Part shown: piece by piece, positions 23,484 to 31,038 of the stretch
How positions within the stretch are numbered: position 1 is the stretch's first letter
Layout: the number at the start of each line of letters is the position of its first letter
Origin: Hallerella sp963652365
GTDB lineage: Bacteria; Fibrobacterota; Fibrobacteria; Fibrobacterales; Fibrobacteraceae
Reading direction: 5' to 3'
Length of the DNA: 64,000 bases
NCBI GenBank assembly: GCA_963652365.1
Contig: CAVJTH010000010.1
Location: forward strand, 11,637 to 75,636
Notes under the pieces: generated by a model
Told to the model about the DNA's origin: nothing
The model's database searches: none
What the model saw: the letters and a program-made list of their open reading frames with translations, nothing else
Made by a program: the position numbers and the translations under genes

Positions 23484-24245
23484 TTAATTTGTGCACGATT
23501 CCGCAAAGAGACCTTTCAACGTCTCTAGCAGGGAGTTTCCGTTCCGCTCGACGACCGTGAACCGTTCGGGGTGCGCCTCGAGAAGCCTTTGGACGGGTTC
23601 GCGCAGCCTGGGATTGTCCAGGACGACCGTTGCCCGCCTTTCTCCGAGATCGAACCGCATTCGGGTCCTTGTCCGGCTTAAAAACTCGGGAAAGAAGATG
23701 CGGTAGCGCTCCGCGAGCCTCGCACCGAAACTTTCGGAAGGATCGACCAGGATGGCGCTTTTCCCGAGACCGCTTGCGAAAGAATTGTAGGCAGCGATGG
23801 CTCCCGTACCGTGCCCCAGAAGGATCGGGTCCGAGGAACCGGCGCATCGCGCCATGGAACGGATGTCGCTTTCGTAGAACTTTTCGCCCGGCGACCCTTC
23901 GCTTCCGGCGGAACCGCGGTAATTGAATCCGACCAGGCGGATTCCGGAAAGTTTCCGGGCGTTCGCGAGAAACGTCGAAGCGTCTTCGCCGGCATCGGAA
24001 AAATACAGTACGGTCGTCGGCGCGGAATCGCCGAGGATCCATCCCTGGAGCTTCTTGTCGTCTTCTGTCCGGCACAGAACGGCGTGCTTTTCGAGCGATT
24101 CCGCGGAGGCCTTGTCGATTTGGGCGCGCGGAAAGGCGTACCGGCGTTCCGATATCGCCATGTAGAACAGGAGGCAGAGATAGATTAGCGCGAAGACGGC
24201 TGCCAGGCGAAGCGTCTTGAAGAAGAATCTCTTGATGGTTTCCAT
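23484..24245 (-). CDS. Membrane-anchored alpha/beta-hydrolase-like protein lacking the nucleophile
   Basis: This 253-residue protein has an N-terminal membrane helix (about residues 13-31). The fold then follows the YfhR/Bem46-type hydrolases: VLYFSDAGEDASTF, the LVGFNYRGSAGSEG turn, then ILLGHGTGAIAAYNS where the nucleophile elbow should be. The elbow reads GHGTG (residues 144-148), so Gly146 replaces the catalytic Ser. An acidic residue sits in VDPSES. The protein may be non-catalytic or use another residue. The ATG at 24245 starts the helix; upstream in-frame starts run through a hairpin. Confidence 0.7.
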   Translation of the reverse strand: METIKRFFFKTLRLAAVFALIYLCLLFYMAISERRYAFPRAQIDKASAESLEKHAVLCRTEDDKKLQGWILGDSAPTTVLYFSDAGEDASTFLANARKLSGIRLVGFNYRGSAGSEGSPGEKFYESDIRSMARCAGSSDPILLGHGTGAIAAYNSFASGLGKSAILVDPSESFGARLAERYRIFFPEFLSRTRTRMRFDLGERRATVVLDNPRLREPVQRLLEAHPERFTVVERNGNSLLETLKGLFAESCTN

Positions 24246-24262
24246 TGCCCACAAGATAAAAA

Positions 24263-24292
24263 GAATCCCGTCCTTTGTGCAGAACGGGATTC
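24263..24292 (-). terminator. Terminator-like hairpin in the leader of the hydrolase-like gene
   Basis: GAATCCCGT (24263-24271) and ACGGGATTC (24284-24292) form a perfect 9-bp stem. On the minus strand it is followed by TTTTTATC, as in an intrinsic terminator. It lies 18 bp upstream of the hydrolase-like ATG, with no minus-strand gene before it, so an attenuator is plausible. A second stem, GTTCCCC/GGGGAAC, lies at 24309-24341. Confidence 0.5.
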
Positions 24293-24463
24293 GAGGATGG
24301 GATTGGGTGTTCCCCAAAACTAGACAAAAATTTCGGGGAACGGAACGCTTTCGAAAACAAAATCGTTCTCAAAGTGTTCTTTTTCTCCGGAATCCGCATA
24401 TTTCCAAAACTTTTCCTTTCGAGGTGTTCCCACGGAAAATGGAAAATGTATTTTTATTGCGCT

Positions 24464-25342
24464 ATGAACGTGTTTGCCTACTATAATTACAGAAAGTACT
24501 TGCAGGATTATTACGAGTATCGCAAGTCGGTGCAGCGCTATTTTTCCTACCGGGCGTTTGCCAAGCGTGCCGGCTACACGTCGAGTGGGCTCTATCTCGA
24601 TCTGGTAAAGGGCAGAAAGTCCCTGACTCCGCAGATGGTCCCGAAGTTTATCCACGCTCTCGGGCTCTCCGAAAAGGAAGGCCGGTATTTTAGCCTGATG
24701 GTGGACTTCACCCATGCGGAAACCCCGGAATCCAAGCAGACGATCTTCGAGCAGATGTCCGCGCTTCTCCCCAAGACGACAAAGGCTCTTTCCCGCCAGC
24801 AGGTGGAGTATTACCGGGAATGGTATTATGTCGCGGTCCGCGAAGCGCTTTCCGTTCTGAACGTTTCCGACAATTACCAGGATCTCGCATTGTTCCTCAA
24901 CCCGCGGATTTCCGTCCCGCAGGCGAAGCAGGCTATCCGGCTGCTTTCCGATCTGAAGCTGATCGAAAAGGAAAACGGCTACTGGAGGTCCGTCAACAAG
25001 ACGATCACGAGCGGTCGGGAGATTCCTCCGTTCATCGTCCACGGTTTCCAGAAGAAGATGATGGACCTAGGCAAGGCATCCATCGACTACTTCAGCACGG
25101 AGCGTCGCAATGTCTCGTGCACGACGATGAGCGTTTCGCCGCAGGGGCTTGAACGCATCATCCATAAAATTGATACCTTTCGAAAGGAAATTGTCGATAT
25201 CGTCCGCTCGGACGAACGTGAAACGATGATTTGCGAATTGAACATCCAGTTCTTTCCGCTGTCCAAGGAACTTGAAAAGACTTCGAATGACCTGTATGCC
25301 GGCGCGAGTACGGTCAAGGAAGGAGAAAACGATGAAGTTTAA
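24464..25342 (+). CDS. TIGR02147 family protein (Fibrobacter-type putative regulator)
   Basis: This 292-residue protein matches the TIGR02147 family I remember as a Fibrobacter paralogous family. It opens FAYYNYRKYLQDYYEYRK, then has a helix-turn-helix-like region (SYRAFAKRAGYTSSGLYLDLVKGRK and LTPQMVPKFIHALGLSEKEG). The middle contains DNYQDLALFLNPRISVPQAKQAIRLLSDLKLIEKE, a second winged-helix-like segment. The C-terminal QFFPLSKELEKT part is also typical. DNA binding and a regulatory role are inferences from these segments. It overlaps the following lipoprotein gene by 11 bp, so the two are translated together. Three GTGTTC copies (24308, 24373 and 24425 regions) lie upstream. Confidence 0.8.
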   Translation: MNVFAYYNYRKYLQDYYEYRKSVQRYFSYRAFAKRAGYTSSGLYLDLVKGRKSLTPQMVPKFIHALGLSEKEGRYFSLMVDFTHAETPESKQTIFEQMSALLPKTTKALSRQQVEYYREWYYVAVREALSVLNVSDNYQDLALFLNPRISVPQAKQAIRLLSDLKLIEKENGYWRSVNKTITSGREIPPFIVHGFQKKMMDLGKASIDYFSTERRNVSCTTMSVSPQGLERIIHKIDTFRKEIVDIVRSDERETMICELNIQFFPLSKELEKTSNDLYAGASTVKEGENDEV

Positions 25343-26672
25343 CGGCTGCTGGATTCTGCTTCTTCTTGGCTTCTTGTTCTTGGCCTGTTCGGAATCCAAG
25401 GTCGCCGGAACGGCGACCGATACGGAGAACACGCTTGCCGGGACCGTTCTTCTGTCCGACAGCTCCGTCGCGAGCGGTGTGCGGGTCCGGCAGGTCGCTG
25501 CGCGTTCCGGCATCGCCAGCGCGTATCTCGAAACCCTGACCGACGGGTCGGGAAGCTTTGCGTTCGACAGCGTTCTTGCGGATACGGTAAATGTCGAGTT
25601 CCGCTACGAGGAAAGCGCGTCTCTCCTGGAAGTCCAGCTGCTTCGAAACGTGGAGGTCCGGTCTGCGGCATCGCTCGGTGTCCGTCTGCAAAAGCCGGCG
25701 TTCCTCTTCGGTCGCCTGGAATCCGCCGAGGACTCCGCCTTCTGGATGGGTGCGCACTTTTACGTTTCGCTGGATTCGACGACGTTCCTTGCGGATCTCT
25801 TCGCTCCGGATTCGTTCGCGATTTCCGCGCCGGAAGGTTCGTTCCTTCTGTCGATTGCGCCGGCGGATTCGGGCGCCGTCGCGAAGCTGAGAAACGCCGG
25901 ATACGCGGATTCGCTCATCGTCCGCAAGCTTTCGATTTCGCTTGCGCCCGGCGACACGCTCGACATCGGAAATCTCCGCTGGGGACTTTCGGAAGACGAA
26001 CCGACCCGGGCGAAACGCCTGAAAGGAATCGTGACGAACGAAGGCGGCAAGCCATTGAAGGGAGTCGCCGTCCACGTGGTCACGGATCTCTATGGACTGG
26101 GAACGTCGGATGCGGACGGATTCGTTACACAGGCGATTTCCGATTCGACGGGATTCTGGAGCGTTTCCGCCCCGTCGCTCGCCCTTGTCGCGGACAGCTT
26201 CCGCGTGGAGTTCCGCGGCGTGGATTCTCTTGGCCGCCAGGTCGCGGGAACGTCCGCCTATGTCTCGCGGGAAACTCTCAGGTCCGCGGAAGGCGATATT
26301 CCTGTCGATACCGTTCGGCTGGAACCTTCGGCGAACTTTCTGGGCCAGGTGTTCCTCGTGGCGAACGGTTCCGAAAACTCCAAGTCGGACACGCTGTGCT
26401 GGACCTACAGCATCCGCGTGGGGTTCCTGGGAACGAGCAATTTCCAGACGGTGAATTCCTGCGACGCGGTCCAAATGCGGAACGTGCCGCCTGACGCCCA
26501 GGACTTCGTCTTCTATTCGGGAGACGAACTGGTGGTGAAGAATCTCAAGACCGGCAAGTACAGTCCCGGAGACTACGTGAAAGTTGTCCACGTGAACCTT
26601 CCTCCGGGCGATACGCTGAAGCGGCAGGGCTTCACCTACACGCCTCCGATGGCGACAAGCGGCTCCCTGTAG
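25332..26672 (+). CDS. Lipoprotein with carboxypeptidase-regulatory-like (Ig-like) domains
   Basis: This 446-residue lipoprotein has signal peptide WILLLLGFLFLAC with the lipobox Cys at about residue 19. Two regions resemble CarboxypepD_reg beta-sandwiches: AGTVLLSDSSVASGVRV with the TDGSGSFAFDSV turn (about 35-80), and LKGIVTNEGGKPLKGVAVHVVT followed by DSTGFWSVSAP (about 235-300). The rest is beta-rich. It is probably exposed on the outer membrane. AGGAG lies 6 bp before the ATG. Its overlap with the TIGR02147 gene suggests that the regulator and the surface protein work as one unit. Confidence 0.75.
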   Translation: MKFNGCWILLLLGFLFLACSESKVAGTATDTENTLAGTVLLSDSSVASGVRVRQVAARSGIASAYLETLTDGSGSFAFDSVLADTVNVEFRYEESASLLEVQLLRNVEVRSAASLGVRLQKPAFLFGRLESAEDSAFWMGAHFYVSLDSTTFLADLFAPDSFAISAPEGSFLLSIAPADSGAVAKLRNAGYADSLIVRKLSISLAPGDTLDIGNLRWGLSEDEPTRAKRLKGIVTNEGGKPLKGVAVHVVTDLYGLGTSDADGFVTQAISDSTGFWSVSAPSLALVADSFRVEFRGVDSLGRQVAGTSAYVSRETLRSAEGDIPVDTVRLEPSANFLGQVFLVANGSENSKSDTLCWTYSIRVGFLGTSNFQTVNSCDAVQMRNVPPDAQDFVFYSGDELVVKNLKTGKYSPGDYVKVVHVNLPPGDTLKRQGFTYTPPMATSGSL

Positions 26673-26713
26673 GGGGAAAAGCTCCCCGTTTGGAGAAGTT
26701 TTTGCCGGGCGTG

Positions 26714-26742
26714 TTGACCGAATGATTTTTTTCTAGTATATT
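26714..26742 (+). promoter_or_regulatory. yceD-rpmF-plsX promoter TTGACC-N17-TATATT
   Basis: TTGACC (26714-26719) and TATATT (26737-26742) are separated by 17 bp. The -10 ends 9 bp before the TTG start of yceD, so the mRNA would have almost no 5' leader. Confidence 0.85.
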
Positions 26743-26751
26743 TGCGCTACC

Positions 26752-27276
26752 TTGAGAATCGAGATTTCAAAAATCGCATCCTGTGACGGTTCCTTGCGAC
26801 TGAGCTTTGCAAGGGAACCTTCCGATGCAGCCGTTTTTGATGAACTTCGCGTCAGGGAACCGCTTTGCATGGACCTCTCGGTTGTTTCCGAAGGTTCTGG
26901 CAAGTGGATCCTCGCGGGGACTCTTTCCGGGGTACAGATTTTGGAATGCTCCCGCTCCCTGGAACTTTTCGACAGTCCGTTCGAGACTCCGATCAGCTTT
27001 TGGGTGGAACTCGTTCCGGGGTTAGCGGAAGAGGAACTGGACGATACGGACGACGAGACTTTTGGCTTTCGCGTTCCGAGTGCCCAGGACCAAGTGGATG
27101 TGACCGAATGCGTGCGGCAACTGGTGATTCTCCAGGAACCCCTCCATCCGGTTAAGGACGATCCGGACAAGGACTTTGTCTGGGAAGCCGGCGAAAGGTC
27201 GGAAGTTCCCGGCGGAGATCCTCGTTGGGAAAAATTGAAAGCGCTCAAGGACAGGATGAAGCGTCCGAACGGATGA
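26752..27276 (+). CDS. yceD: YceD family protein (DUF177)
   Basis: This 174-residue protein is identified by position directly before rpmF and by the family pattern of a beta-rich N-terminal half. The ILECSRSLELFDSPFETPISFWV segment corresponds to the usual L-x-CxRCL motif (second Cys lost). An acidic segment follows (EEELDDTDDE). YceD is linked to 23S rRNA accumulation in bacteria and plants. The start is TTG; there is no Shine-Dalgarno, and the promoter's -10 is 9 bp away. Confidence 0.82.
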   Translation: MRIEISKIASCDGSLRLSFAREPSDAAVFDELRVREPLCMDLSVVSEGSGKWILAGTLSGVQILECSRSLELFDSPFETPISFWVELVPGLAEEELDDTDDETFGFRVPSAQDQVDVTECVRQLVILQEPLHPVKDDPDKDFVWEAGERSEVPGGDPRWEKLKALKDRMKRPNG

Positions 27277-27311
27277 ATCCTGAACTTGGGCCGAACGATT
27301 AGGAGTTCAAA

Positions 27312-27494
27312 ATGGCCGTACCAAAGAGAAAAACATCGACTGCCCGTCGTGACAAGCGCCGTACGCACTGGAAGCTCGAAGCTCCAGCGCTCGCTACCTG
27401 CGATCATTGCGGTTCCGCAAAGCGTCCGCACCGCGTGTGCCCGGTTTGCGGTTATTACAACGGTGTGGAAGTTCTCCACATCCAGGAAGCCTAG
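27312..27494 (+). CDS. rpmF: 50S ribosomal protein L32
   Basis: This 60-residue basic protein starts AVPKRKTSTARRDKRRTHW and has the zinc-binding pairs CDHC and CPVC. The Zn-binding (C+) form of L32 is therefore used. It lies between yceD and plsX, the widespread arrangement linking ribosome and fatty-acid synthesis. Confidence 0.97.
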   Translation: MAVPKRKTSTARRDKRRTHWKLEAPALATCDHCGSAKRPHRVCPVCGYYNGVEVLHIQEA

Positions 27495-27530
27495 TCCATT
27501 AATTTCCATTCCCCATAAAGGAGTCTCTCC

Positions 27531-28499
27531 ATGATTGGCATTGCCCTTGATGCTTTTGGTGGCGATAACGCTCCGGACGTCGTGGTCCAGGGCGCGATCA
27601 ATGCCGTGAACAGTTCCGAAGGAAAGTTTTGCGTGGTCCTGTGCGGTCCCGAGGCCGAGGTCAAGGCGAAACTGAAACAGTTCGGTTACGAAGGTCAGCT
27701 GATCCAGGTGGTCGATGCTCCTGAAATGGTCGCCATGGACGAGCATCCGACGGAAGTTCTCCGCAAGAAGCAGCATTCCGGTCTCGTGATGTGCGTAGCT
27801 CTTCAAAAGAAGGGCCTGGTCCAGGCGAGCGTTTCCGCGGGAAATTCCGGCGCGATGATGGCTTCGTGCCTGATGATTCTCGGTCGCACGAGCGAAAACT
27901 TTGCCCGTCCGCCTATCGGATGCATCATTCCGACGGCTTCGGGACATAGCGTCCTGGTCGATGCCGGCGCGAACGTCGATGAAAAACCGGTCGTTCTCAA
28001 GGACTTTGCCCTTGCGGGATCCGTCTTCGCGGAAAGTCATCTGGGCATCCAGAATCCGAAAGTCGGCCTTCTGAACATGGGCGAAGAAGAGAAGAAGGGA
28101 CCTCTCGCGGTCCAGGAAGCGCACCAGCTCCTGAAAAATGCTCCGGTAAACTTTATCGGCAACATCGAAGGGCGCGACGTTCTCCTGGGCAAGGCGGACG
28201 TGATCGTCTGCTCCGGCTTTGTCGGCAATGTCCTGCTGAAGATGTACGAAGGCTTCTACGAACTGCACACGAAGACCTTTGGCGTCATCGATACGCCGGC
28301 CGGTCGAAAGTTCAACGAAGCTTGGGACTATCGCAATACCGGTGGAGCGCTCCTGCTCGGACTCAAGGGAACGGGCATCATCGCCCATGGTCGTTCCGAC
28401 GCGAAAGCGATCGAGCAGGCCTTGAAGGTCGCCTATACCTTTGCGGCCAACAAGGTTCCCGAAAAGATCGGACAGAAGCTTGCGGGTATCGAAGCCTGA
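27531..28499 (+). CDS. plsX: Phosphate acyltransferase
   Basis: This 322-residue enzyme begins IALDAFGGDNAPDVVVQGA. It has ASVSAGNSGAMMASCLMILGR in the middle and LLNMGEEEKKG, then VCSGFVGNVLLK, typical of PlsX. It converts acyl-ACP to acyl-phosphate for PlsY, the first step of phospholipid synthesis. AGGAG precedes the ATG. Confidence 0.96.
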   Translation: MIGIALDAFGGDNAPDVVVQGAINAVNSSEGKFCVVLCGPEAEVKAKLKQFGYEGQLIQVVDAPEMVAMDEHPTEVLRKKQHSGLVMCVALQKKGLVQASVSAGNSGAMMASCLMILGRTSENFARPPIGCIIPTASGHSVLVDAGANVDEKPVVLKDFALAGSVFAESHLGIQNPKVGLLNMGEEEKKGPLAVQEAHQLLKNAPVNFIGNIEGRDVLLGKADVIVCSGFVGNVLLKMYEGFYELHTKTFGVIDTPAGRKFNEAWDYRNTGGALLLGLKGTGIIAHGRSDAKAIEQALKVAYTFAANKVPEKIGQKLAGIEA

Positions 28500-28511
28500 T
28501 GGTGCCTTGGA

Positions 28512-28622
28512 ATTCCCTGCTCTCGGGTCGTTTGGACCGGAAAGTCCAGGGAATGACAGCGAAGTTTATTGAACAAGAGTTTAAAATTTTGTCCGAAGCG
28601 ATGCGTTTTCGGACATTTTTTA
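28512..28622 (+). terminator. Hairpin plus intrinsic terminator between plsX and fabD
   Basis: An upstream stem, ATTCCCTG (28512-28519) with CAGGGAAT (28547-28554), encloses a smaller GGTC/GACC hairpin. It is followed by the terminator TGTCCGAA (28590-28597) / TTCGGACA (28608-28615) and a T run to 28622. This ends the plsX transcript or forms an attenuator before fabD. Confidence 0.75.
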
Positions 28623-28660
28623 TTCCTATTTCCTCTCGATAATCTATTTTGGAGAAAACG

Positions 28661-29590
28661 ATGTCTAAAACCATTTTTGTATTTCCCGGTCAAGGCGCTC
28701 AATATGTAGGCATGGGAAAGGCTCTTTCCGAATCCTTTGCCCCGGCGAAGCGTCTGCTCGAAAAAGCGGACGATACGCTTGGCTTTTCTCTTTCGAAAGT
28801 GATGTTCGAAGGTCCCGAAGCGGACCTGAAGATGACGTCGAATACGCAACCCGCCCTGTTCGTTTCCTCGATGATGGTCCTGGAAGTCCTCAAGTCCGAA
28901 GGAATCGGCTTTGACGTTGTCGCCGGGCATTCCCTCGGCGAATATTCCGCGATTTGCGCGGCGGGCGGCTTTTCCTTCGAAGACGGCCTGAAGCTTGTAC
29001 GTCTGCGCGGTTCGCTGATGGCGAAAGCCGGTTCGGAACATCCGGGCTCGATGGCCGCGGTGATCGGAGCGAACGACGAAAAGGTCCAGGAACTTTGCGA
29101 TGCCGCCAAGGATGCGGGGCTCGTCGTCCCGGCAAATTTCAACTGCCCCGGCCAGGTTGTCGTTTCGGGCGAAGTCGGTGCGGTCGCCAAGCTGGTGGAA
29201 GACTGCGCCGCGCAGGGCATCAAGGCCGTTTCGCTCGCTGTTTCGGGAGCGTTCCACAGCCCGCTGATGCAGAGCGCTCAGGCGGGGCTTGCCGAAGCGA
29301 TCGAAAAGACCGAGTTCCATGACCTGCAGAAGCCTCTCGTCGCAAACGTCACGGCGTCTGCGGTGACGGATGCGAAGGAAATTCGCGAGCTGCTCGTTCG
29401 CCAGCTGGTCAGTCCGGTCCGCTGGAGCGAGTCGATGGCGTATGCGATTCGGGAATGCGGCGTTACCGCGGGCGTGGAAGTCGGCGTTGGGCATGTGCTT
29501 TCGGGACTCCAGCGCAAGATCGACCGTTCGGTGAAGTTTTCCGCCGTGGAATCCGTCGAATCGGTCCAGGCCTTGAAAGGAGCGCTATGA
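28661..29590 (+). CDS. fabD: Malonyl-CoA:ACP transacylase
   Basis: This 309-residue enzyme has FVFPGQGAQYVGMG, the nucleophile motif GHSLGEYSA (Ser at about residue 91), and the catalytic His in VSGAFHSPLM. It loads malonyl groups onto ACP. The ATG at 28661 has GGAG 7 bp upstream and is preferred over the start at 28649. It overlaps fabG as ATGA. Confidence 0.96.
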   Translation: MSKTIFVFPGQGAQYVGMGKALSESFAPAKRLLEKADDTLGFSLSKVMFEGPEADLKMTSNTQPALFVSSMMVLEVLKSEGIGFDVVAGHSLGEYSAICAAGGFSFEDGLKLVRLRGSLMAKAGSEHPGSMAAVIGANDEKVQELCDAAKDAGLVVPANFNCPGQVVVSGEVGAVAKLVEDCAAQGIKAVSLAVSGAFHSPLMQSAQAGLAEAIEKTEFHDLQKPLVANVTASAVTDAKEIRELLVRQLVSPVRWSESMAYAIRECGVTAGVEVGVGHVLSGLQRKIDRSVKFSAVESVESVQALKGAL

Positions 29591-30327
29591 TTGACTTGAA
29601 AGGAAAAGTCGCCGTCGTGACGGGTGCCTCTCGGGGCATCGGACTGGAAATCGCCCGGACGCTCGCTTTCCAGGGGGCGCGGGTCGCCTTGATTTCGACT
29701 CGGGAACGCGAAGAGCTCGCTTCGCAAATGGCTGGCGAGACCGGTTCCGAAGTCAAGAGCTATGCCTGCGACGTCTCGGATGCCGAACAGGTCGCGGGAA
29801 CGTTCAAGGCGATTCTCGAAGCCTTTGGACAGATAGACATTCTGGTGAACAACGCGGGAATTACCCGGGACGGTCTGATGATGCGGATGAAGGATGCGGA
29901 CTTTGACGACGTGATTCGTACGAATCTCCGCTCGGCTTTCCTCTGTACGCGGGCTGTCGCGCGTCACATGATGGGACGCAGGACCGGTCGGATCGTGAAC
30001 ATGGCGAGCATCAACGGGATTCGCGCCCAGGCGGGGCAGTCCAACTACGCGGCGTCCAAGGCGGGCATCATCGGTCTGACCAAGACGAACGCGATGGAGT
30101 TTGCTGCTCGCGGAATTACCGTGAACGCGATCGCTCCGGGCTTTATCGGCACGGACATGACGGCGAAGCTTTCCCCGGAAACGCTCGAAAAATTCAAGAA
30201 TTCCATTCCTTCCCAGCGAATCGGACAACCGAAGGACGTCGCGAACGCGGTCGCTTTCCTGGTATCCGACGAAGCTGCCTACATCACGGGACAGGTTCTC
30301 GGGGTCGATGGCGGTCTCGGGGCGTGA
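29587..30327 (+). CDS. fabG: 3-oxoacyl-ACP reductase
   Basis: This 246-residue short-chain dehydrogenase has the NADPH motif TGASRGIG, the NNAG motif, catalytic Ser in NMASINGIR, and YAASK (Tyr151, Lys155 by count). It reduces beta-ketoacyl-ACP in fatty-acid elongation. The start overlaps the fabD stop; the upstream longer frame is a shadow. Confidence 0.96.
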   Translation: MIDLKGKVAVVTGASRGIGLEIARTLAFQGARVALISTREREELASQMAGETGSEVKSYACDVSDAEQVAGTFKAILEAFGQIDILVNNAGITRDGLMMRMKDADFDDVIRTNLRSAFLCTRAVARHMMGRRTGRIVNMASINGIRAQAGQSNYAASKAGIIGLTKTNAMEFAARGITVNAIAPGFIGTDMTAKLSPETLEKFKNSIPSQRIGQPKDVANAVAFLVSDEAAYITGQVLGVDGGLGA

Positions 30328-30383
30328 CTTGATATTTTACAAAAAGTTTCTAACTTTTCACAAAACCTCAAACGGAGTTAAAC

Positions 30384-30629
30384 ATGACTGAAGAAGAACT
30401 TCTCAAGAAAATTACGGCTGTCGTCGTCGAAAAGCTCGGCGTGAAGGCGGAAGACGTGACCCGCGACGCGTCCTTCGTGAACGATCTCGGCGCCGATTCC
30501 CTCGACCGCGTGGAACTGGTGATGGCTCTCGAAGACGAATTCGACATCGAAATTCTCGACGAAGATGCCGAAAAGTTCATCAAGGTTTCCGACGTCCTTT
30601 CCTACATCCAGAACAAGCTCAACAAGTAA
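30384..30629 (+). CDS. acpP: Acyl carrier protein
   Basis: This 81-residue acidic protein carries the phosphopantetheine Ser in GADSLDRVELVMALEDEF (Ser at about residue 38). It is the acyl shuttle for the preceding enzymes. GGAG lies 7 bp before the ATG, and an intrinsic terminator follows. Confidence 0.97.
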   Translation: MTEEELLKKITAVVVEKLGVKAEDVTRDASFVNDLGADSLDRVELVMALEDEFDIEILDEDAEKFIKVSDVLSYIQNKLNK

Positions 30630-30646
30630 TCGTTGCTTGCTCGAAG

Positions 30647-30705
30647 CAGCTCTTTCGTTGGTCGTCCTTTTCGAGAGGCGGCGTGACGAAAGGGCTGTTT
30701 TCTGT
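30647..30705 (+). terminator. Intrinsic terminator after acpP
   Basis: CAGCTCTTTCGT (30647-30658) pairs with ACGAAAGGGCTG (30686-30697) with one G-U. The loop is long and internally structured, and TTTTCTGTTTT follows. Confidence 0.8.
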
Positions 30706-30862
30706 TTTAAAAGAAACTCGCGAACCGAAAGCGCTTCTTGCAAAATTGTCGTGAATCGGTGAAAGTCGGTTCGGAAAGTTTCATCCAGGCGGATCTTGCG
30801 GCTTTCGGCTGTAGAATAATTTTTTAACATTGGGCGAAGGCCTGATTTCATAGGAGGAATCG

Positions 30863-31036
30863 ATGTCCGAAAAGCCGATGACAAATCAGAGGGCGATTCG
30901 CGCGCTGAACGATTTGAAAGTCTATGCGAGTTCCCGCTCGCTTGATGCGGTGAACTATGCGATTGCCGTATTGGGAAAACTGGAAGAAGCCGGCGTGGAA
31001 GAACCGCTGAAATCCTTAACCCCTAAAGGAAAGTAA
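30863..31036 (+). CDS. 57-residue small protein upstream of nhaC
   Basis: A perfect Shine-Dalgarno (TAGGAGGAA) ends 4 bp before the ATG at 30863. The product is 57 residues, helical and charged, starting MSEKPMTNQRAIRALNDLK and ending with a Lys-rich tail. It stops 2 bp before the antiporter gene, so translation is coupled. No family was recognised. An accessory or regulatory subunit of the antiporter is one possibility. Confidence 0.75.
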   Translation: MSEKPMTNQRAIRALNDLKVYASSRSLDAVNYAIAVLGKLEEAGVEEPLKSLTPKGK

Positions 31037-31038
31037 TC

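Noticed and set aside
26673..26700. GGGGA/TCCCC hairpin after the lipoprotein as a terminator
   Set aside because: The stem is only 5 bp and there is no T run directly after it.
30378..30884. 168-residue minus-strand frame across acpP
   Set aside because: It is antisense to acpP, its terminator and the next leader, with no family resemblance.
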